Source: Planctomycetota bacterium (GTDB lineage: Bacteria; Planctomycetota; Brocadiia; Brocadiales; Brocadiaceae). From it: 39,165 nucleotides of DNA. The DNA is taken from positions 1 to 39,165 of the forward strand of contig JACPHJ010000075.1 in assembly GCA_016188675.1 (NCBI GenBank), in the 5' to 3' direction. The stretch's first letter is position 1; every line of letters starts with the position of its first letter. Position numbers and translations under genes: made by a program. Shown one piece after another: positions 33,801 through 39,165 of this stretch. Under the pieces are notes generated by a model, which was given only the letters and a program-made list of their open reading frames with translations, did no database searches and was not told the origin of the DNA.

Positions 33801-34114
33801 TCATCAAAACCCTCGTTACTGATAAAGAAAGCTATGTTCGATGGAGAGCTGCCGATGCACTTGGAATCATTGGAAGTAAAGTTGCCATTGAACCGCTTAT
33901 AGAAGTTCTTACTAATGATAAAGTATTTTTTCTTAGATGGAGCGCAGCAAATGCGCTTGAGAAATTAGGGAACGAGAAGGCAATAGGAGCATTAATACTT
34001 GCTTTAAAAGACGAAGGCGAGTGGTATGGATGTAAAGTGAAAGACGCAGCATTTAACTCCCTGGAAAAAATTAGTAAGAGAATCAGAAAAAGAATTACAT
34101 TAGAGACGGTTTGA
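30839..34114 (+). CDS. Predicted nuclease-NACHT-HEAT protein (STAND-type, possible anti-phage)
   Basis: A 1091-residue protein in three parts. Residues 1-150 look like a PD-(D/E)XK nuclease: LEFGKDII with D49 and TGVQVKRTKI with Q67 and K69, after a helix containing E17. Residues 235-560 are a NACHT NTPase: Walker A GAPGSGKT (255-262), Walker B IILLDGFDEL (331-340) with a second Asp, sensor VTSR (367-370) and NPLMI (428-432). From about 655 to 1085 run HEAT repeats of 32 residues. The order effector, NACHT, sensor repeat matches bacterial STAND defence proteins, in which the repeats recognise a phage product and the effector kills the cell or cuts DNA. The nuclease call and the defence role are inference. 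An AGAAGG lies 8 nt before the ATG. Confidence 0.88.
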   Translation: MNKSEKLKLLQKLSEKELTQKFLIPLYESKGMGCKNVRYTHRKLEFGKDIIYSKENEYGIQIYTGVQVKRTKITTSDIDTILRQITEAFGEPFTNLSDGKKKDLDRVVVLSSNEILEEAKDSLWASLKGARLDKLINFIDGNQLVELLDNHLPSAFWEEYDYFNKYFEAMKNDFETIKDISAIGQKEPIPLEDIYISMRVSEKTREREIPIEKGRKIFDDKLIKKGNETERPIERANIIDVERAVKEYRKLVIVGAPGSGKTTLLKHLALKSCKENLKKQERICVPIPIILLKLLESGKSLRGYIDVVFEEYDFPKAKEFVEKDLKEGKCIILLDGFDELVSRENQEQITLQIQEFVKQYHRTQIIVTSRIAGYNDELKDFTKLELMEFDDKQIKTFIENWFGKTEPDKTKSMLEAIKSEYIKAIVRNPLMITITAIIYEEDKKLPQKRADLYKRCVEVLLSKWDVQKKLKNVYAPDKKEFILRKLAFYGHSNNKRIMTEEEIIEEMLRHFPRTQLGREDAKPFLNEIWQRSYLLRQVSMGSYDFLHLSFQEYFTALELKEQDDGISTIIKYLPEPWWEEPILLYAGLKNDATNLIERMKKEVPEDIFYSNLMFFGKCIADADRTEPSLREEIVNNLWLLYRTTKFSPLREKAISILSIIKPDELIDLLIKELENKESAVRLEASYILGKIGNEKAVKSLFNLLATDGDKEVQWRVATLIGEIGSETAVKQLTMAFSVIKSSLIRGSIVHALGITKNEEAIDLLIKTINQGKDDDVSGMVVDTLGITGSEKAIEPLIQALTTDKKGDVRARSADALGRIGSEKAIEPLIQALTTDKEGGVRAMVADALGRIGSEKAIESLIKTLVTDKESYVRWRAADALGRIGSEKAIEPLIQALTTDKEGGVRASATDALGRIGSERALKVLIDIFSNDKEGNVRGRAIEALGIIGGDKEIELIINALTTDKEDWVRASAADALGKIGSEKAIESLIKTLVTDKESYVRWRAADALGIIGSKVAIEPLIEVLTNDKVFFLRWSAANALEKLGNEKAIGALILALKDEGEWYGCKVKDAAFNSLEKISKRIRKRITLETV
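33164..34027 (+). repeat. 96-bp tandem repeats of the HEAT array
   Basis: Nine units of exactly 32 codons begin at 33164, 33260, 33356, 33452, 33548, 33644, 33740, 33836 and 33932. Consensus is VRxxAADALGRIG, SEKAIEPLIQALTTDKEGG. Some units are nearly identical in DNA: about 90 bp from 33389 recur without a change 384 bp later (four units), and the unit at 33291 recurs 192 bp later. Confidence 0.92.
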
Positions 34115-34216
34115 GGTATAGAAGACCATGTAATCTAACAGCGTAAATCCGGTTTCGATTAATCGATAGTCATCAAGCTGTGTTAAGATATTCATTTCAG
34201 TTAGTACGGGTAAGCA

Positions 34217-34855
34217 ATGAAACAGATATATGATCCTGAAAAACACCATCGTCATTCAATAAGATTAAAAGAATACGACTATTCACGGCCAGGGGCGTAT
34301 TTTGTGACGGCGTGTACCCATAACCGTGAATGTTTGTTTGGCAATATTATAAACGATGAGATGGTATTAGGTGAGTATGGCAAAATAGTCGAAAAGGTGT
34401 GGTGCAATTTAATCAACCATTACCAGAATATTAAACTGGATAAATTCGTGGTGATGCCTAATCATATGCATGGTATTGTTATTTTAATGGATGTGGATGA
34501 TGTAGGGGCAGGTTTCAAACCTGCCCCTACGGGTTTGATGAAATATTACCCATTGTCTGAAATTGTTCGTGCCTTCAAAACCTTTTCATCACGTCATATT
34601 AATGAATTGCGGAAAACACCGGGTATTTCTGTCTGGCAACGTAATTACCACGAACACATTGTACGCAACGAAAACGAATTGAACCGCATACGGGAATATA
34701 TCATAACCAATCCTCTAAGGTGGCAGTTTGACAGGGAAAATCCAGAAGGTGTCAATGTAGGGGTGGGTTTGAAACCCACCCTTACAGGACACACCCCTAC
34801 AGATCATGATAAACAATGGGATGATTTTGAAGAGGCGATATTTGGCAAAAAATAA
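34217..34855 (+). CDS. REP-associated tyrosine transposase (RAYT, Y1/HUH)
   Basis: A 212-residue single-strand nuclease of the IS200/IS605-related Y1 family. The HUH metal site is VVMPNHMHGIVIL (H83, H85); the catalytic Tyr is Y161 in EYIITNPLRW; VWQRNYHEHIVR is the usual preceding block. RAYTs cut and join REP hairpins at neighbouring sites. Two 29-nt REP palindromes lie inside the gene and are translated in frame: residues 96-105 ([10 protein letters not shown]) between the HUH and Tyr motifs, and 181-190 (VGVGLKPTLT) after the catalytic core. A third REP follows the stop by 30 bp. Catalytic residues are intact, so it may be active. Confidence 0.92.
   Translation: MKQIYDPEKHHRHSIRLKEYDYSRPGAYFVTACTHNRECLFGNIINDEMVLGEYGKIVEKVWCNLINHYQNIKLDKFVVMPNHMHGIVILMDVDDVGAGFKPAPTGLMKYYPLSEIVRAFKTFSSRHINELRKTPGISVWQRNYHEHIVRNENELNRIREYIITNPLRWQFDRENPEGVNVGVGLKPTLTGHTPTDHDKQWDDFEEAIFGKK
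34502..34530. repeat. 29-nt REP palindrome, copy 5, inside the RAYT gene
   Basis: Perfect arms GTAGGGGCAGGTTT and complement, central C; codons 96-105 of the transposase. Confidence 0.92.
34757..34785. repeat. 29-nt REP palindrome, copy 6 (GGGGTGGG variant), inside the RAYT gene
   Basis: Arms GTAGGGGTGGGTTT and AAACCCACCCTTAC, central G, one mismatch. The C-to-T change in the left arm has its complement in the right. Codons 181-190. A half-arm (CACCCCTAC) follows at 34791-34799. Confidence 0.88.
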
Positions 34856-34885
34856 ATACAGGTTTGTATAATTTTGCGTGGTATT

Positions 34886-34914
34886 GTAGGGGCAGGTTTC
34901 AAACCTGCCCCTAC
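34886..34914. repeat. 29-nt REP palindrome, copy 7
   Basis: Perfect arms, central C, between the RAYT stop and the porA start. It marks the right side of the 5-kb segment that splits the por genes. Confidence 0.92.
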
Positions 34915-34972
34915 GGTTACCTGTCAATATTTAGGATTACAATAATCTAAATTTTAGGAAAATACAGTCGAA

Positions 34973-36193
34973 ATGACAAAAGAAATGCTTACGGGTAATG
35001 CGGCGGCTGCGTGGGGTGTGAGGCTGGCTGAGGTTGATTATATCCCTGCTTATCCGATAACGCCACAGACGGAGATTATCGAGACACTGGCAAAATGGAT
35101 TTCTGACGGGATTCTGGACGCCAAGTTCGTTACGGTAGACTCCGAGCATTCTATGATTACCGCAGCAGGGGCTGCCTCAGCTACTGGGGTGAGGGTATTT
35201 ACGGCAACGTCGAGTCAGGGGCTTCTCTATGGCTTTGAGATGCTCTATTCCGTGGCAGGATGGCGAGTGCCGCTTGTGATGGTAAATGTCTCAAGAGGGT
35301 TATCCGCACCGATAACACTCGAACCCGACCATAATGACATCCTTGCCGCACGGGATTCCGGGTTTTTGCAGATTCACTGTGAGACCTGCCAGGAGGTGCT
35401 GGATTCGATCCTGATGGCATACAGACTGGCGGAAGATGAGCGGGTGCTTTTGCCTGTGTTTGTCAATATGGACGGGTTCCATCTCTCCTTCACGCGTGAA
35501 CCTGTAGAAATACCGGATTTGGAAAAGGCCAGAAAGTTCTTGCCAGCGTATCAACCCAAACATGCCTTTTTCAAGGCAAGTCAGCCTATGGCGCAGGGTG
35601 TGGCAGTCATTGGAGGCCCTGCTTATTCGTATTTCAAATATCAGATGCACTTGGCATGCATAAAGGCGTTGGAGGTCTATCGTGAAATATCTGAGGAATT
35701 TTACAAGAATTTTGGCCGATCCTATAATACCATAGAAGGGTATATGGCCGATGATGCCGAATATATAATGGTTATGTCAAATTCATTTTCAACCCTTGGA
35801 AAAGCCGCAGTCAAGAGTGCGCGTGCGAAAGGTATAAAAGCCGGGCTTTTGAGGTTGAGACTCTTAAGGCCGTTTCCAGAGTCCGATATCGTTAAGGCGA
35901 TTAAAGGCGCGAAGGTTGTAGCCGTAGTAGACCAGAATATCAGCATAGGGAAGGGCGGTATCCTGCATTCAGAGATTGCCGGCGCTATATGTAATCAAAA
36001 GGATAAACCTCTTATGCTTTCCTTTGTTGGCGGGCTTGGGGGAAAAAACATAAGTCCTCAGGAATTTGAATTTATCATTCATAGTATGGTTAAGTTGGCA
36101 GATACCGGGGAGATTCCAGCCCCTCGTCTCCTATACACAGAGACGGAATGGAAGGAAATGGATAGGTTGAAGAAGACGGCGGGGAAATTGTAA
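34973..36193 (+). CDS. porA: 2-oxoacid (pyruvate):ferredoxin oxidoreductase, alpha subunit
   Basis: Alpha subunit carrying the pyrimidine-binding half of the thiamine diphosphate site. The start NAAAAWGVRLAEVDYIPAYP leads to the YPITPQTEI motif, followed by DSEHSMITAAGAASATGVR with the conserved Glu-His, and TSSQGLLYGFEML. The C-terminal transketolase-like domain includes VVAVVDQNISIGKGGILHSE. Length 406 fits PorA. AGGAAAA precedes the ATG. The porGD subunit is 5 kb upstream, and porB follows after 123 bp containing a repeat arm. Pyruvate is the favoured substrate but 2-oxoisovalerate cannot be excluded. Confidence 0.9.
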   Translation: MTKEMLTGNAAAAWGVRLAEVDYIPAYPITPQTEIIETLAKWISDGILDAKFVTVDSEHSMITAAGAASATGVRVFTATSSQGLLYGFEMLYSVAGWRVPLVMVNVSRGLSAPITLEPDHNDILAARDSGFLQIHCETCQEVLDSILMAYRLAEDERVLLPVFVNMDGFHLSFTREPVEIPDLEKARKFLPAYQPKHAFFKASQPMAQGVAVIGGPAYSYFKYQMHLACIKALEVYREISEEFYKNFGRSYNTIEGYMADDAEYIMVMSNSFSTLGKAAVKSARAKGIKAGLLRLRLLRPFPESDIVKAIKGAKVVAVVDQNISIGKGGILHSEIAGAICNQKDKPLMLSFVGGLGGKNISPQEFEFIIHSMVKLADTGEIPAPRLLYTETEWKEMDRLKKTAGKL

Positions 36194-36196
36194 TGG

Positions 36197-36229
36197 TTCA
36201 CCGCAAAGACGCAAAGGGCGCAAAGAAAG
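36197..36229. repeat. TTCACCGCAAAG repeat, single arm
   Basis: TTCACCGCAAAGACGCAAAG matches the left arm of the element at 13142 exactly over 20 nt. The right arm is not found in the porA-porB gap, so this copy is incomplete. Confidence 0.65.
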
Positions 36230-36316
36230 CTGTGAGTGGTAAGATTTAAGTTGGACTTACAACTGCAAACTTACAACTGATTTTCAGTTTACACTTTTCA
36301 TTGGAAAGATGTTTCT

Positions 36317-37264
36317 ATGGAACTGACTCCAATAAGATCTATAAAAGACATTCCTACGGAGGAGGATATTTTCCCGGGCACTCCTTTGTGTGCAGGATGC
36401 GGGGGGCTTCTGGCGTTGAGGCACTGTCTGAAGGCTTTGGGGAAAAAGGTCATTATTGTAAATGCCGCAGGTTGTTTTACCCTGCTTTCTATTTACCCGT
36501 TTACGCCTTTTCAGAATTCGTGGCTGTATACGGCAATTGCCTGCGCCCCTGCCGGTGCACAGGGTGTAAGGGACGCACTGGATATCTTAATTAGAAAGGG
36601 GAGGCTTGGCCCAGAAGAGGATTTGAAGGTGGTTGTGCTGACGGGTGACGGCGCTGCTTACGACATAGGCCTTGCGTCCACGTCCGGCGCCATATACCGT
36701 AATCTTGATTTTTATTACATCTGTTACGATAACGAGGCTTACGGAAATACGGGTTTCCAGTGGTCAGGGGCAACGCCCTTTGCGTCAAAGACGGGGACAA
36801 CGCCTGCAGGAAGAATAAGTCCGACAGGTACAGAACTCTCAAAAAAGAATCTCTTCGAAATATGGAGGAGTCACAAGCCGCCTTATTTAGCCACCATCTC
36901 GCCGTCCCATCCAGTTGACTTGATCAACAAGTTTAAAAAGGCAGAACAATACAAAGGCCCAAAGCTGTTTATAAATCTTTCTCCGTGCCCACCTGGGTGG
37001 GCAACAGACCCCTCCCACTCTGCTATGTTTGCGAAATTGGCAGTTGATACGGGCATCTGGGCGCTGAAAGAGGCAATTTGCGGTGAGGTAAGGCATACGT
37101 TTGTTCCAAGGAAATTCAAGCCTGTTGAAGAATACCTGAAGGGACAGGGACGTTTTGCGCATCTTTTTAAGCCGGTGCGACAGGAAGAAATTTTAGCGAA
37201 AATACAGGAGATGGTTGATCAGTATTGGAATGAAGTGCAGGATAACGAATCTATAAAGAAATAA
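36317..37264 (+). CDS. porB: 2-oxoacid (pyruvate):ferredoxin oxidoreductase, beta subunit
   Basis: Beta subunit holding the diphosphate end of thiamine diphosphate and, in this family, a [4Fe-4S] cluster bound by CAGCGG, the NAAGC cysteine and a later Cys. The TPP motif is GDGAAYDIGLASTSGA followed by ICYDNEAYGNTG, and the DNEAYGNTGFQWSGATP loop is typical of PorB. Length 315 is normal. GGAAAG lies upstream of the ATG. Together with porG-D and porA it completes the four-domain enzyme, which in anaerobes feeds acetyl-CoA made by the Wood-Ljungdahl route into biosynthesis; that pathway is not itself visible here. Confidence 0.92.
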   Translation: MELTPIRSIKDIPTEEDIFPGTPLCAGCGGLLALRHCLKALGKKVIIVNAAGCFTLLSIYPFTPFQNSWLYTAIACAPAGAQGVRDALDILIRKGRLGPEEDLKVVVLTGDGAAYDIGLASTSGAIYRNLDFYYICYDNEAYGNTGFQWSGATPFASKTGTTPAGRISPTGTELSKKNLFEIWRSHKPPYLATISPSHPVDLINKFKKAEQYKGPKLFINLSPCPPGWATDPSHSAMFAKLAVDTGIWALKEAICGEVRHTFVPRKFKPVEEYLKGQGRFAHLFKPVRQEEILAKIQEMVDQYWNEVQDNESIKK

Positions 37265-37315
37265 AATACGAAACCGGTTAACTCACCACGTAAAACTTTT
37301 TATAAATACATAACC

Positions 37316-37987
37316 ATGAAAAAGATTTTTATTCCGATTATTATTACTTCCAGTTTATATGCCTTCGCCTGTGCCCCTTCAACGCATCGTATTTATCTGG
37401 AACATACGCACACTGAAAATCATGATTTATCCGCTACGGAAATATTGCACCGTGAATTCGATACCACACGAAGGGTGTTGCAAATTTTAGAAAATGCCGC
37501 AAATTGTCTTGAGAACGACAAACCCGTCTCTAAAGAGACATTCAACGAAATTATCGATGTCATCAATGGTTTTACCCACAAATGCCATTTAGAAAAAGAA
37601 GATAAGGCGCTGTTCCCATTCCTCAAAGACGTTCGGGGCGGTGAAAAGAAGGATTTTTTGGGACAACTGCTGATGGAGCATGTGTCTGCACGTGATGAGA
37701 TAAGGAATCTGTCCGGGGCGATAAACTACATCTATCAGGGTAAAAAGGCAAAAAAGAAGATCATAAAAATCGCCCGCGCCTATATCAAGTTTATGGACAA
37801 ACACATCCATACAGAGGAAAAAGTCCTTTTCCCCTGGATAAATAAGGTATTAACCAGCGATGAACAAATGATACTAATCAGGAAATTTGAGGCCTTGGAA
37901 AAAGAAGACATTGACGCTGGTGTACACGAAAAATACACCGTTGTAATTGAAAGGCTCGAAGACCAATTAGGACTCTGTACTGAATAA
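37316..37987 (+). CDS. Hemerythrin HHE-domain protein, probable lipoprotein
   Basis: A 223-residue exported protein. The N-terminus MKKIFIPIIITSSLYAFAC is a signal with a possible lipobox (Cys19), though the AFAC box is not ideal. The HHE diiron ligands can be placed at H45 (ILHREFD), H91 and E95 (HKCHLEKED), H122 (LLMEHVSARDEI) and H165/E169 (HIHTEEKVLFPW). Such proteins bind O2 or NO, or repair iron centres. A periplasmic location next to an O2-sensitive ferredoxin oxidoreductase suggests O2 scavenging or sensing, an inference from position only. It starts 51 bp after porB. Confidence 0.85.
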   Translation: MKKIFIPIIITSSLYAFACAPSTHRIYLEHTHTENHDLSATEILHREFDTTRRVLQILENAANCLENDKPVSKETFNEIIDVINGFTHKCHLEKEDKALFPFLKDVRGGEKKDFLGQLLMEHVSARDEIRNLSGAINYIYQGKKAKKKIIKIARAYIKFMDKHIHTEEKVLFPWINKVLTSDEQMILIRKFEALEKEDIDAGVHEKYTVVIERLEDQLGLCTE

Positions 37988-38027
37988 ATTCATGTATATC
38001 ACAGCACAGCAAAGTCTCAACCAATTA

Positions 38028-38073
38028 ACCACCCCTTTTTCTCCTCCTTCACAAGGAGGGGATGGGGGGAGGT
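38028..38073. repeat. ACCACCCC palindrome between convergent genes
   Basis: CCTCCTT and AAGGAGG form a tight hairpin around CAC, inside outer ACCACCCC- and GGGGGGAGGT-type arms, followed by a run of A. Related to 28782-28844. It may also serve as a two-way terminator between the hemerythrin and chromate-transporter genes. Confidence 0.5.
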
Positions 38074-38158
38074 AAAAAATACTTTAACAATCAACCCAAC
38101 ACCAACCTGGTTTTTAATAATCTTCAGAAACTCTTAAATTTACCCTGGTATTTTTTAA

Positions 38159-39165
38159 TTACACCTTTGTCAATATATAACCTACAATCGAACTTCCAAG
38201 CACGACCCATAGAGTATTCACTCTTTTGAATACAAATGTAACAGCAACACTCATGAGTGCGATTAGCCATGTCTGCCAGTTAATAAGACTGACACGGGCA
38301 AGTTGTATTACCGCCACAGCCATTATCGCCACTGCCCCTACGTTGACTGAATCAAGGAAGCAGGACACCCACTTTGAAGTCCTCATCTTCGGGATGAATG
38401 GATTCAACATGGCTACGAAGAAAAAAGACGGTAAAAACATGCCAACAGTTGCAAGTATTGCGCCTTTTATTCCGATAATCTGGTAGCCGACAAAGGTAAC
38501 CGCGCTGGAAACCGGTCCGGGCGTAAATTGTCCGACAGCAATGGCGTCAACAAGTTGTTGTTGTGTAAGCCACCCCAATCGGTCAATGAGTTCATCCTGA
38601 AGATAGGCAATTAACACATAACCACTGCCAAAAAGCACAGACCCGATTTTCAGGAATACGAGAAAGAGTTTAACCAGTGAAACATTACCGGCGATTTGCC
38701 CTGTAGAAATGGCGGTTGCGGCAATTGCAGCCTTTAGATGTCCCGATTTTGCCGGCAGAAGAAGCAAGGGAAAAAGAGATGCTTTCATACAGTCCATCTT
38801 TTGGTTGAACAAAAGCCAGAACATTCCAAGGAGCCCGCCTGCAATAAGGACAAGAATCTCACTCATACCGGCAAGAGAAGCAATCATCACTGCAGCACCG
38901 ATTATACCCAACTGCCAGTTTTTCAAGGCCTTCCTGCCGAACTTGTAAACTGCATTAATGATAATAGCAAGTACAGCCGGTCTGATGCCGTACCAGATAG
39001 GCTTGATATCAGGGATAGAACCGTACTGCTGATAGAACCAGGCGATAGCTCCTGTAATAAGCGTTGCCGGGATAATAAAACCCATGCCTGAAACAATCAT
39101 ACCCGCCCACCCTGCCCTGTGGTATCCGCAATGCATTGCCATCTCGGTTGAATTAGGACCCGGGA
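38159..39165 (-). CDS. chrA: Chromate transporter family protein (ChrA), 5' end outside window
   Basis: Multi-pass inner-membrane protein of the CHR family. The frame runs off the right edge, so the true start is not seen; the visible part opens PGPNSTEMAMHCGYHRAGW, the conserved end of the first CHR motif. The second CHR half has FLKIGSVLFGSGYVLIAYLQDELID and QFTPGPVSSAVTFVGYQIIGIKGA. At about 335 residues visible, roughly 60-70 residues are missing compared with the usual ~400. About ten hydrophobic segments are present. Members export chromate, but many have unknown substrates. Confidence 0.9.
   Translation of the reverse strand, partial: PGPNSTEMAMHCGYHRAGWAGMIVSGMGFIIPATLITGAIAWFYQQYGSIPDIKPIWYGIRPAVLAIIINAVYKFGRKALKNWQLGIIGAAVMIASLAGMSEILVLIAGGLLGMFWLLFNQKMDCMKASLFPLLLLPAKSGHLKAAIAATAISTGQIAGNVSLVKLFLVFLKIGSVLFGSGYVLIAYLQDELIDRLGWLTQQQLVDAIAVGQFTPGPVSSAVTFVGYQIIGIKGAILATVGMFLPSFFFVAMLNPFIPKMRTSKWVSCFLDSVNVGAVAIMAVAVIQLARVSLINWQTWLIALMSVAVTFVFKRVNTLWVVLGSSIVGYILTKV

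Noticed and set aside
33145-33807. Minus-strand frames opposite the HEAT array
   Set aside because: They are mirror images of the tandem repeats on the coding strand, Ser/Pro/Leu-rich, with no independent support.
23805-34914. CRISPR array suggested by seven 29-nt palindromic repeats
   Set aside because: Spacing is irregular (hundreds to thousands of bp), copies lie inside genes, and no cas genes are present.

Overview
The window looks like a chromosomal segment of a diderm bacterium. The best guess is a member of the Planctomycetota, possibly a Brocadiales (anammox) relative. That is inferred from the gene mix: a complete Mla lipid-transport operon, LptB, a heptosyltransferase-type GT9, an NlpD-like lipoprotein, a pyruvate-type ferredoxin oxidoreductase and a large zinc-ribbon signal peptidase. 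No rRNA or tRNA gene is present to settle the identity.

Layout. 1-1.5 kb: a decayed DDE transposase and repeat-rich DNA. 1.5-5.4 kb (minus): pyrD-pyrK, a CNNM/DUF21-CBS membrane protein and a GT9 glycosyltransferase. 5.8-10.0 kb (plus): ruvC, then mlaE-mlaF-mlaD-mlaC-mlaA. 10.0-13.1 kb (plus): argB-argD-argF behind a near-perfect sigma70-type promoter. 13.3-15.4 kb: rph and rdgB, convergent with ispD. 15.7-16.4 kb: a REP-transposase fragment and a toxin-antitoxin pair. 16.5-23.8 kb (minus): dgt, a HIT hydrolase, an FmdB-type zinc ribbon, an NlpD-like LysM/LytM lipoprotein, a REC-PAS-GAF-PAS-PAS-GGDEF-EAL regulator and lptB. 23.9-28.2 kb (minus): a ROK kinase, lepA and lepB, tightly packed. 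29.0-37.3 kb (plus): porGD and, 5 kb further on, porA and porB. 37.3-39.2 kb: a hemerythrin-like lipoprotein and the 3' part of a chromate-transporter-family gene.

The most interesting part is the 5 kb that separates porGD from porAB. It holds an RRM protein, a decayed duplicate of the porGD 3' end with a REP palindrome, a broken start of a REP-associated tyrosine transposase (RAYT), a 1091-residue protein and an intact RAYT. The large protein has a predicted PD-(D/E)XK-like nuclease domain, a NACHT NTPase and a long HEAT array, an architecture of the STAND/NACHT anti-phage class. Its HEAT array has an exact 96-bp period with near-identical units, a sign of recent expansion.

A 29-nt palindrome (arms GTAGGGGCAGGTTT and its complement) occurs seven times between 23.8 and 34.9 kb. 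Three copies lie inside genes and are translated in the same frame as [10 protein letters not shown]-like peptides: one in the ROK kinase and two in the RAYT itself. Arm variants covary, so the hairpin appears to be conserved as a structure. Other repeat families (CCCCT-rich palindromes, the TTCACCGCAAAG inverted repeat, a 76-nt cloverleaf-like element) fill most of the longer intergenic gaps.
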